Source of the DNA: Arthrobacter sp. ERGS1:01
GTDB lineage: Bacteria > Actinomycetota > Actinomycetes > Actinomycetales > Micrococcaceae
NCBI RefSeq assembly: GCF_001281315.1
Contig: NZ_CP012479.1
Coordinates: 806,001-870,000, forward strand
Reading direction: 5' to 3'
DNA: 64,000 nucleotides
The notes beneath the pieces are model-generated. The model saw nothing but the letters and a program-made list of their open reading frames with translations. It was not told where the DNA came from and ran no database searches. Shown piece by piece: positions 24,366 through 33,700 of this stretch. Positions within the stretch are counted from its first letter, which is position 1, and each line of letters opens with the position of its first letter. The translations under genes were made by a program, and so were the position numbers.

Positions 24366-26909
24366 GTGCGTATTCCACTGACTTGGCTGCGCGAGTATGC
24401 GCAGGTACCGGCAGGAGCAACTGCCGAAGACGTCATGACCGAGCTTGTCAAGGTCGGTTTTGAAGAAGAAGATGTCCACCGCCCGCTGGATCAAATCAGC
24501 GGCCCCATCGTGGTGGGCCAGGTCCTCTCACTGGAGAAGGAACCGCAAAGCAACGGCAAGACCATCAACTGGTGCACCGTGCGCGTGGTCCCCGAGGGGC
24601 AGCCGCAGACGCTGGACATCGACGGCATCGACCCCTCCGGCGTGCAGGGCATCGTCTGTGGCGCCCACAACTTCGTGGTGGGCGACAAGGTGGTTGTCAC
24701 CCTGCCCGGCGCCGTGCTGCCCGGCGACTTCCGCATCACCCCGCGGAAAACCTACGGCCACGTCTCCGCCGGCATGATCGCCTCCGTGCGTGAACTGGGC
24801 ATTGGCGACGACCACGACGGCATCCTGGTGCTCTCCACCCTGGGGCTCGACCCCGAGCTGGGCACCGACGCGCTGGAGCTCCTGGGCCTGCGCGACGAAG
24901 CCGCCGAAATCAACGTCACCCCGGACCGCGGCTACGCGTTCAGCATCCGTGGTGTGGCCCGCGAATACGCCCACGCCACGGGTACCTCCTTCACGGACCC
25001 CGCCGCCCTGGTCACGGTTGCCCCGGCAACGGGCCCGGGATACCCCGTCCGCCTCGAGGACGGCGCGCCGATCTACGGCCTGCCCGGCTGCGACCGCTTC
25101 GTGGCCCGCACCGTGCGCGGAATTAACCCGGCCGCGCCAACACCGACGTGGATGTCCTCGCGTCTCCGGCTGGCCGGCATCCGCTCCATTTCGCTGCCCG
25201 TGGACATCTCCAACTACGTCATGCTCGAGCTGGGCCAGCCGCTGCACTTCTACGACGCAGACAAGCTCAGCGGCGACATCGTGGTGCGCCGCGCCGCCGC
25301 GGGGGAGACCCTGGAAACCCTCGACGGCAAGGTGCGCAAGCTCGACGTCGAAGACCTCCTGATCACGGATGGTTCCGGCCCCATCGGCGTTGCCGGTGTC
25401 ATGGGCGGTGCCTCCACCGAGGTCACCGACGGCACCGTCAGCGTCCTCATCGAGGCCGCGCACTTCGAGGAAGTCTCGATCGCCCGCTCCCGCCGCCGCC
25501 ACAAGCTGCCGTCCGAGGCGTCCAAGCGCTTCGAGCGTGGCGTCGACTGGAACGTTGCAGACAAGGCCGCCCAGCGTGCCGTGGACCTGCTGGTGGAACT
25601 GGCCGGCGGCACGGCGGACACCACGGGCACCGATGTCGGGGACGCCCCCGCCCCGGTCACCGTGTTCCTGCCCGCGGGCTTTGCCTCCGCCCGGATAGGC
25701 ATCGACTTCACGCCCGGGCAGATCACCGGTTCGCTGGTTGACCTGGGTGCCACGGTGGAGACGGTCGACGCCGGCTACTCCGTCATGGCCCCGAGTTGGC
25801 GCAATGACCTTCTCACCCCCGAGGACCTGACGGAGGAGGTGGCCCGCCTGGTGGGCTATGACCTGATCCCGTCGACCCTCCCCACGGCGCCTCCCGGACG
25901 CGGCTACTCGCGCGCCCAGCAGCAGCGCCGCCGCACGGTCCAGGCCCTGGCCGACTCCGGCCTGACCGAAATCCTGGCCTACCCGTTCGTCTCCAAGGCG
26001 GCCAATGACACCTTTGGCGTGGCCGACGCCGGTGCCGCACGCCCCGCCGTGAAGCTCGCCAACCCGTTGAGCGAGGAGTTCGGCTACCTGCGTACATCCA
26101 TGCTGCCGGGGCTCATCGACACGGCCAAGCGCAACCTCTCGCGCGGCTTCAACGACCTGGCGCTGTTCGAATCCGGGCTCGTGTTCCTGCCGTCGGATTC
26201 GCTGGGCACCGCGTCCATCCCGCCGTTGGGCGTCAAGCCCTCCGACGACGTCCTGGACGCCCTGTACGACGGCATCCCGTACCAGCCGCTCACCCTGGGC
26301 GCCATCTTCACGGGCAAGGACAGCCCGGCGGCCCCCGGGCACACGCCGCGCCACTGGGACTGGGCCGACGCCATTGACGCCGCCCGCCTCGTGGCCGACG
26401 TGGTCGGCGTCGAACTCGTCGTGGAGCAGGGCTCGCACCAGGCCTTCCACCCGGGCCGCGCCGCCGCGCTTTCGCTGCGCACCGGGGAGATCGTGGGCTA
26501 CGCCGGCGAACTGCACCCCAAGCTGTTGGCCGAGCACAACCTGCCGGCCCGCACCGTCGCCATGGAAATCAACGCCGAGAAGGTGTTTGAGGCCGCCGCC
26601 GACGTCATCGTGGCCAAGCCGATCTCCACGTTCCCGGTCGCCACGCAGGACGTGGCCCTGGTGGTTCCGGTGGAGATTCCCGCCCAGGCAGTGCTGGAAA
26701 CCCTCCGTGAAGGCGCCGGCGAGCTGCTCGAGGACGTCGCCCTGTTCGACGAGTACCAGGGCACCGGCATCCCCGAGGGCAGCAAGTCACTCGCGTTCGG
26801 CCTGCGCTTCCGTGCAGCCGACCGCACGCTGACCTCGGACGAGGCATCGGCCGCCCGCGCCGACGCCGTGGCACTTGCGGCGGAACGGTTCGGCGCCACC
26901 CAGCGCTAA
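24366..26909 (+). CDS. pheT: Phenylalanine--tRNA ligase beta subunit
   Basis: An 847-residue beta subunit. In order: the N-terminal tRNA-binding OB domain (about 40-155: GPIVVGQVLS, VVCGAHNFVVGDKV-like block), the B3/4 editing domain (about 210-400: SRLRLAGIRSISLPVDISNY, VTDGTVSVLIEAAHF, then RRHKLPSEASKRFERGVD), B5, the core class II-like domain, and the C-terminal ferredoxin-fold anticodon-binding domain (FPVATQDVALVVP to the end). GTG start at 24366, 4 bp after pheS. The longest housekeeping gene in the window. Confidence 0.97.
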   Translation: MRIPLTWLREYAQVPAGATAEDVMTELVKVGFEEEDVHRPLDQISGPIVVGQVLSLEKEPQSNGKTINWCTVRVVPEGQPQTLDIDGIDPSGVQGIVCGAHNFVVGDKVVVTLPGAVLPGDFRITPRKTYGHVSAGMIASVRELGIGDDHDGILVLSTLGLDPELGTDALELLGLRDEAAEINVTPDRGYAFSIRGVAREYAHATGTSFTDPAALVTVAPATGPGYPVRLEDGAPIYGLPGCDRFVARTVRGINPAAPTPTWMSSRLRLAGIRSISLPVDISNYVMLELGQPLHFYDADKLSGDIVVRRAAAGETLETLDGKVRKLDVEDLLITDGSGPIGVAGVMGGASTEVTDGTVSVLIEAAHFEEVSIARSRRRHKLPSEASKRFERGVDWNVADKAAQRAVDLLVELAGGTADTTGTDVGDAPAPVTVFLPAGFASARIGIDFTPGQITGSLVDLGATVETVDAGYSVMAPSWRNDLLTPEDLTEEVARLVGYDLIPSTLPTAPPGRGYSRAQQQRRRTVQALADSGLTEILAYPFVSKAANDTFGVADAGAARPAVKLANPLSEEFGYLRTSMLPGLIDTAKRNLSRGFNDLALFESGLVFLPSDSLGTASIPPLGVKPSDDVLDALYDGIPYQPLTLGAIFTGKDSPAAPGHTPRHWDWADAIDAARLVADVVGVELVVEQGSHQAFHPGRAAALSLRTGEIVGYAGELHPKLLAEHNLPARTVAMEINAEKVFEAAADVIVAKPISTFPVATQDVALVVPVEIPAQAVLETLREGAGELLEDVALFDEYQGTGIPEGSKSLAFGLRFRAADRTLTSDEASAARADAVALAAERFGATQR

Positions 26910-26910
26910 T

Positions 26911-27047
26911 CCCCACGCCCGCCCAAAAGCAAGGGTCTCTGCAAGCTCGACCACCGGTGGTCGAGCCTGGGCCCACGCGCCCGAGGGACCCAAATGGCGG
27001 CTCGCTTGCGAGCCGCCATTTGGGAGGGCGTGGGGACGAGACCCTTG
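26911..27047. repeat. Palindrome-rich intergenic element after pheT
   Basis: Three inverted pairs are packed in about 137 bp: CCCCACGCCCGCCC (26911-26924) with GGGAGGGCGTGGGG (27022-27035); CAAGGGTCTC (26930-26939) with GAGACCCTTG (27038-27047); and a 17-bp perfect hairpin CCCAAATGGCGGCTCGC / GCGAGCCGCCATTTGGG (26989-27024). It also contains GCTCGACCACCGGTGGTCGAGC, a copy of the dispersed GGTGGTCGAGC repeat. The 17-bp hairpin may end transcription of pheT and of the convergent MBL gene. Confidence 0.7.
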
Positions 27048-27051
27048 TGCG

Positions 27052-27672
27052 TTAACGGCGCGCGGTGACCTTTCCGTGGCCCGGGCAGACCCAGCGGACG
27101 TCCAGCGCCTCCAAGACGGCTGTGGAATCCAATGCCTGGGCCTTGTCCGTGATCAGCAGGCGCGGAAACTGCTTGAGTGTCCCGTCCGGGTTCACCATGA
27201 CGGCGTCGCCGGAGAAAACGGAGCTGCCCCAGACAAACGCATGGTGCCCCGGCGTGTGTCCCGGGGTTGGCAGGGCCGTGATGTCCGCCGGAAAACCGGG
27301 GGATTCACCCAGGTAGTAAACGGTTTCGGGCAGCTTGGGCCGGCCGATGGATGAGGTGATGCGCCGGGAAAACGTTCCGGCGGGCCTGCGGCCGGTCAGG
27401 ATGTCGGCGTCGGCCCGGCCGATCCACAGCTGCGCGCCGGTTTCAGTGGCGAGCGCCAGGGCCGCGCCGGCATGGTCGATGTCGTAGTGCGTCAGCAGGA
27501 TGTGGCTCACCGTGCCGAGCATGCCGGCCCCGGTCAGTTCGGCGATGACCGCCTGCGCTCCGGACTTCATGCCCGGATCGATCACGGCGTACGTCTCGCC
27601 GAGGGGGATCACGTAACCGTTCGCGCCGCGGGACTTGGAGAGCTGGAATGCGCCGTTCGAGAGTTTCTGCAT
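27052..27672 (-). CDS. MBL-fold metallo-hydrolase
   Basis: A 206-residue metallo-beta-lactamase-fold protein with the complete metal-site motif ILLTHYDIDHAG (HxxxDH), followed by GHTPGHHAFV, VFSGDAVM and a final His in CPGHGKV. Similar small MBL proteins are glyoxalase II-like or hydrolyse thioesters and esters. N-terminal GANGYVIPLGETYAVIDPG is typical of the family. It follows ppk2 by 33 bp on the same strand and probably shares its transcript. Substrate unknown. Confidence 0.88.
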   Translation of the reverse strand: MQKLSNGAFQLSKSRGANGYVIPLGETYAVIDPGMKSGAQAVIAELTGAGMLGTVSHILLTHYDIDHAGAALALATETGAQLWIGRADADILTGRRPAGTFSRRITSSIGRPKLPETVYYLGESPGFPADITALPTPGHTPGHHAFVWGSSVFSGDAVMVNPDGTLKQFPRLLITDKAQALDSTAVLEALDVRWVCPGHGKVTARR

Positions 27673-27705
27673 GCTCGCATCCTACGTCCCTGCCGCGGGC
27701 TCGGC

Positions 27706-28590
27706 TTAGAATTCCTCGCCTTCGCCCACCACGGCGGAGGCCGGGCCTACCACGAGGGAATCCGGCACGCCCACCAGCCCGTGGTCCTTGCCGGTGTAGT
27801 CGAACAAGCTCAATACATGCCGCATTGCCGCCAGCCGGGCCCGCTTCTTGTCATTGGACTTCACCACGGTCCAGGGCGCATGCCGGGTGTCGGTGCGCTT
27901 GAACATGCGCTCCTTCGCCGAGGTGTACGCATCCCACTTGTCCAGGGAGGCCAGGTCCATGGGCGAAAGCTTCCACTGCCGGACCGGATCCACCTGCCGG
28001 ATCACGAACCGGGTCCGCTGTTCGGCCTGGGTAACCGAAAACCAGAACTTGATGACCGTGATGCCGTCGTTGACGAGCATCTTTTCAAAGACGGGGGCCT
28101 GCCGCACGAACTCCTCGTACTGTGCCTGCGTGCAAAAACCCATGACGCGCTCCACCCCGGTCCGGTTGTACCAGGACCTGTCGAACAGGACCATCTCACC
28201 GGAACTGGGCAGGTGCGCCACATAACGCTGGAAGTACCATTGGCTGGATTCGCGTTCGCTGGGCTTCTCCAACGCCACCACCCGGGCGCCGCGCGGATTC
28301 AGGTGCTCGGTGAACCGCTTGATGGTGCCGCCCTTGCCCGCCGCGTCCCGGCCCTCGAAGAGGATCACCACCCGGCGGCCCGTGGCCTTGATCCATTGCT
28401 GGAGCTTCAGCAGCTCAATCTGCAGCAGCCGTTTCTGGAGTTCATAAATCTCCCGGTCCAGCCGCGAATCGTAGGGGTACCCTTCCCGCCAGGTATCGAC
28501 CGGGGTGCCGTCGGCATCCAACAGGACCGGATCGTCGTCGTCGGTGTCAACCACGGAGAAGCCGGTAAAGTCGGAGTTCAAGTCAGTCAT
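27706..28590 (-). CDS. ppk2: Polyphosphate kinase 2
   Basis: A 294-residue PPK2 kinase that uses polyphosphate to phosphorylate nucleotides (NDP to NTP, or AMP to ADP in some classes). Walker A is FEGRDAAGKGGTIKRFTEHL (about 75-95), and the lid/Walker B block is VLFDRSWYNRTGVERVMGFC. KFWFSVTQAEQRTRF and KLSPMDLASLDKWDAYTSAK complete the family pattern. The N-terminal 60 residues include an acidic stretch (DTDDDD). ATG at 28590 lies 7 nt after TAGTCT, suggesting a leaderless mRNA. A longer open frame upstream overlaps the divergent phosphopantetheinyl transferase and is not coding. Confidence 0.93.
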   Translation of the reverse strand: MTDLNSDFTGFSVVDTDDDDPVLLDADGTPVDTWREGYPYDSRLDREIYELQKRLLQIELLKLQQWIKATGRRVVILFEGRDAAGKGGTIKRFTEHLNPRGARVVALEKPSERESSQWYFQRYVAHLPSSGEMVLFDRSWYNRTGVERVMGFCTQAQYEEFVRQAPVFEKMLVNDGITVIKFWFSVTQAEQRTRFVIRQVDPVRQWKLSPMDLASLDKWDAYTSAKERMFKRTDTRHAPWTVVKSNDKKRARLAAMRHVLSLFDYTGKDHGLVGVPDSLVVGPASAVVGEGEEF

Positions 28591-28631
28591 GAGCGAAAGA
28601 CTATTGGTGCACGGCAGAGCGGAGGTGGACG

Positions 28632-29375
28632 GTGGGTGAAGCCCAGGTGAACTCGGCACCGCTCCAACAGATTCCACGCGGCGTTCCCGTGCCCACCTTG
28701 CGCCTGGTGGAGCTGGCCGCCGTTGACCAGTCGCTGCACTCCCTCCTGGACCCGGCCGAACGTGCCCGTGCCGACGCTTTTGCCAGCGCGACGGCCCGCC
28801 GCGAGTTCGTGGCCGGGCGCGTGGCACAGCGCTTGATGGCGGCGGAGCTTTTGGGAAGACGGCCGGAAGCCCTGCAAGCGCAATATTGGTGCCCCGACTG
28901 CGGTGTGGCGCCCGTGCCGTCCCACGGCCGCCCCGGCTACCTCGCGGATGGCGAACCCGTGGCGCTGGCCATGAGCCTCTCGCGCAGCGGCGGCTGGGTG
29001 TTGCTCGCCATGACGCCGTCGGCCGGGGTCCGGCTCGGCATAGACCTGCAGCGCACCGCCGACGTCGCCTTTGCCGGGTTCGACGACGTGGCGCTGAGTC
29101 GGGCGGAAAAGGTCCTCTTGGCGGGGGTGCCGCCCCAGGAACGGACATCCTGGCGGGCGTCCGTGTGGGCCCGGAAAGAGGCGCTGGCCAAGGTCTCGGG
29201 CCGGGGGCTGCGAACCGAACCGGCGGACATCGAGGCCTTCCCCGCGCCGGAATCCGGCGTCGGGGTGTGGGACGTTCGGGCCTCGCAGCTGCCGTTGCCG
29301 GGCGGCTTTGCGGCCGCCGTGGCGGTCAGCGCCGGGGGAGTGGCGGGAGCGGTTCCCGATACAGCCACGGGGTGA
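28632..29375 (+). CDS. 4'-phosphopantetheinyl transferase (Sfp-like)
   Basis: A 247-residue enzyme that moves 4'-phosphopantetheine from CoA to a Ser of a carrier domain. GIDLQRTADV contains the metal-binding GxDxx motif (about 137-142), and SVWARKEALAKVSGRGL is the WxxKEAxxK signature. The N-terminal half includes ARREFVAGRVAQRLMAAELL and PDCGVAPVPSHGRPGYL, as in Sfp-type enzymes. GTG at 28632 has GGAGG 6 nt upstream. The 3' end overlaps the convergent M1 peptidase gene by 50 bp. The carrier domain of the adjacent Pls-like synthetase is the obvious target, though it could serve other carriers too. Confidence 0.9.
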   Translation: MGEAQVNSAPLQQIPRGVPVPTLRLVELAAVDQSLHSLLDPAERARADAFASATARREFVAGRVAQRLMAAELLGRRPEALQAQYWCPDCGVAPVPSHGRPGYLADGEPVALAMSLSRSGGWVLLAMTPSAGVRLGIDLQRTADVAFAGFDDVALSRAEKVLLAGVPPQERTSWRASVWARKEALAKVSGRGLRTEPADIEAFPAPESGVGVWDVRASQLPLPGGFAAAVAVSAGGVAGAVPDTATG

Positions 29376-30723
29376 GCACCTCGATCGCGGAGAAACCGGA
29401 AACTCCTCCGCAGAGCTCATCGACCAGCCGGACGAAGCACTCCGTCGAGACGGAGCCGTGGCGGTTCCGGGCCGCCCATTCGCGCAACAGGCCAAAGAAG
29501 GCGGAATCGCCCACGGCCGCCCGCAGGGCCTCCAGGGCCAAGGCGCCGCGTTTGTAGACTCTGTCGTCGAACATCCGCTGCGGACCGGGGTCGCCAATGA
29601 CGATGTCGGCCGCTTCCGTCCGGAGCATGGCGTGCGCCGCCGCGGCCCTCTCGGCCACGGTCTGCGAGCCGCTCTCCTCGGACCACAGCCACTCGGCGTA
29701 GCAGGCGAATCCTTCGTGCAGCCAAATGTCGTGCCAGTCCGCAAGCGTGAGCGAGTTGCCGAACCACTGGTGGGACAGCTCATGGGCAATCAGCCGCTGG
29801 GCCTCCCACGCCGTGGTGAGGTGGTTTCTGCCCAGGATGGACAAGGATTGGGATTCCAGCGGAATTTCCAGTTCGTCGCCGGTCACCACCACGGTGTAAG
29901 CCGGGAAAGGGTAGGGGCCAAACCGCTCCGTGAAGACGTCCATCATCTCCCGCTGCCGGGCCAGCGCCACGGCCGCCTGGGGTTGGAGGACCTTGGGCAC
30001 GGCAACGTTGATGGGGACCTGCGAGCCGCCGCGCCCAGATGGCAGTGCCAGGACCTTGTACCGGCCGATCTGCAGGGTGGCCAGGTAGGAGGCCATGGGG
30101 GCCAACTGCTCATACACCCAGGTTTCGCGGCTGGACTTCCTGCTGTGGGCGACCGGCAGGCCGTTGCAGACGGCCGTATACCCGGCATCCGTGGTGACCG
30201 TGAAGCGATACGAGGCCTTGTCGTCCGGGCGGTCGTTGCAGGGGAACCAGGTGGGGGCGCCCGTGGGCTGCCCGGCCACCAACACGCCGTCGGCCAGTTC
30301 CTCCCACCCCACCTCGCCCCAATCGCCCGCGTCCGGTTCCGGGAGCCCGCTGTACCGCAGATCGAGCGTGAACTCCCGGCCGGCGTCGAGCGGGGTGGGC
30401 AATTGCAGGGTCAATTTCCCGGGACGTTGGGAGTATTTGACGGCCCGAACGCCGTCGACGGCGGCCTTGTCCAGGCCCAGCCCGGTCAGGTCAAGTTCCA
30501 CGGCGGTGAGCGGCACCAGCGCCCGGGCGGTGATGACGGCCCGGCCCTCCAGCAGGTTCCCGGCGAGCCGGACGGCAAGCGTCAGGTCATAGTGGGACAC
30601 GGAGTAGTCCGGGCTGCCGTGCCCCGGAATGTACGGTGCGGGATCCGGACGTACCCAGGACTCCGCGGACTCCACGGATGGGGTGTCTGCGGCTTCGGGG
30701 CGGGTGCGGTGCAGGAACTTCAT
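29326..30723 (-). CDS. M1-family zinc metallopeptidase
   Basis: A 465-residue metallopeptidase with the zinc site AHELSHQWFGNS (HExxH at 314-318) and distal Glu in IWLHEGFACYAEWLW (E337). The N-terminal beta domain (about 40-240: LTLAVRLAGNLLEGRAVITA, TWFPCNDRPDDKASY) is as in LTA4H/PepN relatives. The substrate-side motif is LEIPLESQSLS rather than a canonical GAMEN. No signal peptide or membrane span is obvious. In epsilon-poly-lysine producers the degrading peptidase (Pld type) is also an M1-like zinc aminopeptidase, and this gene lies 28 bp after the Pls-like synthetase on the same strand, so degradation of the polymer or self-protection is a reasonable inference. Confidence 0.9.
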   Translation of the reverse strand: MKFLHRTRPEAADTPSVESAESWVRPDPAPYIPGHGSPDYSVSHYDLTLAVRLAGNLLEGRAVITARALVPLTAVELDLTGLGLDKAAVDGVRAVKYSQRPGKLTLQLPTPLDAGREFTLDLRYSGLPEPDAGDWGEVGWEELADGVLVAGQPTGAPTWFPCNDRPDDKASYRFTVTTDAGYTAVCNGLPVAHSRKSSRETWVYEQLAPMASYLATLQIGRYKVLALPSGRGGSQVPINVAVPKVLQPQAAVALARQREMMDVFTERFGPYPFPAYTVVVTGDELEIPLESQSLSILGRNHLTTAWEAQRLIAHELSHQWFGNSLTLADWHDIWLHEGFACYAEWLWSEESGSQTVAERAAAAHAMLRTEAADIVIGDPGPQRMFDDRVYKRGALALEALRAAVGDSAFFGLLREWAARNRHGSVSTECFVRLVDELCGGVSGFSAIEVLTPWLYREPLPPLPRR

Positions 30724-30751
30724 GCGGTTTGTGTCATCCGATTCGTAGGTC

Positions 30752-33700
30752 TCAGGCGCGGTCGGAGAATTCGGGGCCCTTCCACGGGCTCACCGGGTTG
30801 CCCATCCAGTAGCTGCTGGCCGGCACGGTTTCCCCGCGCATCACCAGGGAGGCCGGGCCCACGGTGCCGCTGCGGCCAATCCGTGCCGCCGGCAGGATCA
30901 CCCCGTGCGGACCCATGGTGGCCCCCGCCTCCAGCGTAACCGTATCGATGGACATGACCCGGTCATGGAACAGGTGGGTCTGGATGACGGTGCCCCGGTT
31001 GACGGTGGAACTTTCGCCCAGCGTGACGAGGTCGGCTTCTGGCAGCCAGTAGCTTTCGCACCACGTCCCGTGGCCGATCTTTGCGCCCAGGGCGCGCAGC
31101 CACCACACCATGGCGGGTGTGCCCACCGCGGCCCGGGCAAACCAGGGGGCGCTGACGAGTTCGATGAACGAGTCCACCACCTCGTTGCGCCAGATGAAGG
31201 AGCTCCACAGGGGGTGCTCGCCGGGCTTGATGCGGCCCACCAGCAGCCACTTTGCAGCTACCGCGCTGCCCGCGGCGACCGCACCGGCCGCCATCATGAC
31301 CACTCCGCTGAGCAGGGCGGCCGGCAGGAAGCCCCACGCGAGCGCTACGGCGTCCAGGACGGCCAGGACTCCGGCCGCCACGGCCACCGTCAGGACCATC
31401 GGCACCAGCCGGCAGGTTTCCCAGAGCCCGCGGGCAATCTTTAGGCGCCGCGACGGGGCGAACGTGAGCGATTCGTCGGTGTCCATGTGGGTGCGGCGCA
31501 GGCGGACCGGGGGGCTGCCCAGCCACGACATGCCCGCCTTCGCCTTGGCCGGCGTGGCCGACAGCACCGCGACGAGGGAGTTGCGCGGCATGGTCCGGCC
31601 GGCCGCCGTCATTCCCGAATTGCCCAGGAAGGAGCGCTTGCCCACCTTGGCCGGGGCAATGTGGAGGTAGCCGCCGCCCAGTTCGTAGGAGGCGATCATG
31701 GTGTCATCGGCCAGGAACGCTCCCGAGGCAATGGTCGTCATCTTGGGCACCAGCAGCACCGTGGACGCCTCAACGTTCTTACCCACCTTGGCGCCGAGCA
31801 GGCGTAACCAGACGGGCGTGAACAGGCTGGCGTAGAGCGGGAACAGCAGGTCCCGGGCAAGGTCCAGGACCCGTTCGGTGGCCCACACCTGCCACCCGAT
31901 CCGGCTGCGGACCGGGTAGTGGCCCTCCCGCAGGCCCAGGCCCAGCAGGCGCACGGTGCCCAGAACCAGCAGCACAGTGGTCACGAACCAGACCAGCGCG
32001 GCAACGGGCACGGCCCACAGGAGTGTTGGCGCCGCCGCGGACAGCGACGCCTGCCCCCGGAGGGTGGCGAGCACCACGGCGACTGCCGCCGCGGCCGATG
32101 CGAAGGGCAGCAGCGACAAGACGGCGGAGGCGCCCGAGAACAACAACTCCAGCCGCCAGCTGGTGACGGCACGCTGCCCGGGCCAGGACTGCTTGGCCTT
32201 GCCAATGCGCTCGGCGGGCGAGCCGGCGACCGTCACGCCGGGCCTGACCTTGCCGCGGACCGCCGAGCCGGGCGCCACGTGGGCGCCGGCGCCGATGCGG
32301 GCGCCCGGCATCAGGGTGCTGCGGGAGCCGACGACGGCCCCGGCGCCGACGGAGATCTCGCCAATGTGGATCCAGTCGCCGTCAATCCACCACCCGGACA
32401 GGTCCACCTCGGGCTCGATCGAGCAGCCCTCGGCGAGCCGCAGGAAGCCGGTGACGGGCGGCACCGAGTGCAGGTCCACGTTGCGGCCCATCTTCACCCC
32501 GAGCGCCCGTGCGTAGTAGGGGACCCAGGGCGCGCTGGCCAGGCTGACTGCCGCCGCCATGTCGGCGATCTGTTCGGCCAGCCAGAGCCGCAGGTGGACG
32601 CCGCCGGAGCGCGGGTAGCTGCCCGGCCTGACCCCGTTGAGCAGCAGGCGGGCGGCCGCCACCGAGATGGCCATCCGCCCCCAGGGCGAGACGAAGACCG
32701 CCCAGCAGGCCAGCACCCACCACCAGGAAATGGTGGGGGAGCCCGGGAGCGCCCCGAGTCCGACGGCAACGTTGTTCACGGCCATGAGGTAGGTCAGCCA
32801 GCGCATGCCCACGAGCACATGCAGCGGCACGCCCATGAGGGTCTGGAAGATCTGCGAGCTTTGCCGGGTCCGGCCCACCGTGCGGTGGACGGTCTCCGTC
32901 GGGCCGCCCTTGGGGACCGATCCCAACGCCAGTTCCAGCAGGGCGCCCACCCGGGGCTGGGAGTAGACGTCGGCCACGGTGATGCGCGGATAACGCTGGC
33001 GCAGCGCCGAGACGAGTTGCGCGGCGGCCAGGCTGCCGCCGCCGCTGGCGAAGAAATCCGCGTCAAGGGAAGAGGCCGTGCCGCCCAGGACCGCGTTCCA
33101 TTGCGTGAGGACCCATTCGGCCTCGGGGTCCAGGGAGCCGGCAAACGACTCGGCGCCGGCAGTTGCCTGGTCCAGTGGCCAGGGAAGGGCGGCGCGGTCC
33201 ACCTTGCCGCTGGTTTTGGTGGGCAGCGAATCGGTAAAGGTCAGCATGGGAATCAGCGGGGCGGGCAGCGATTTGGCGAGCTGGGTGCGCAAGGCGCCCG
33301 CATCCGGCTGCGTCCCGGCCGCAGGAACCAAGTACCCCACCAACAGTTGGCCGCCGTTGGCCGTGGGCTGGACGGCTGCCGCGGCACCAACGATTCCGGG
33401 CAGGAGCTGGAGCGCCGCGTCGACCTCGCCCAACTCAATGCGACGCCCGCCCAGTTTCACCTGGTCGTCGGCGCGGCCCATGAAGATCAGGCCCTCGCGT
33501 TCCAGGCGCACCAGGTCACCGCTGCGGTACGCCCGCTCCCAGCCAAATGCGGGCATGGGCGCATACTTTTCCGCGTCCTTGGTCGGGTCCAGGTAGCGGG
33601 CCAGCCCAACGCCGGCGATGATCAGCTCCCCAACCTCGCCGTCGGCAACGGGACCGCCCTCGGAATCGACCACGGCAAGATCCCAGCCATCCAGCGGCAG

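Noticed and set aside
24528..26537. Long minus-strand open frame opposite pheT
   Set aside because: Shadow of pheT third-position GC; no recognisable protein.
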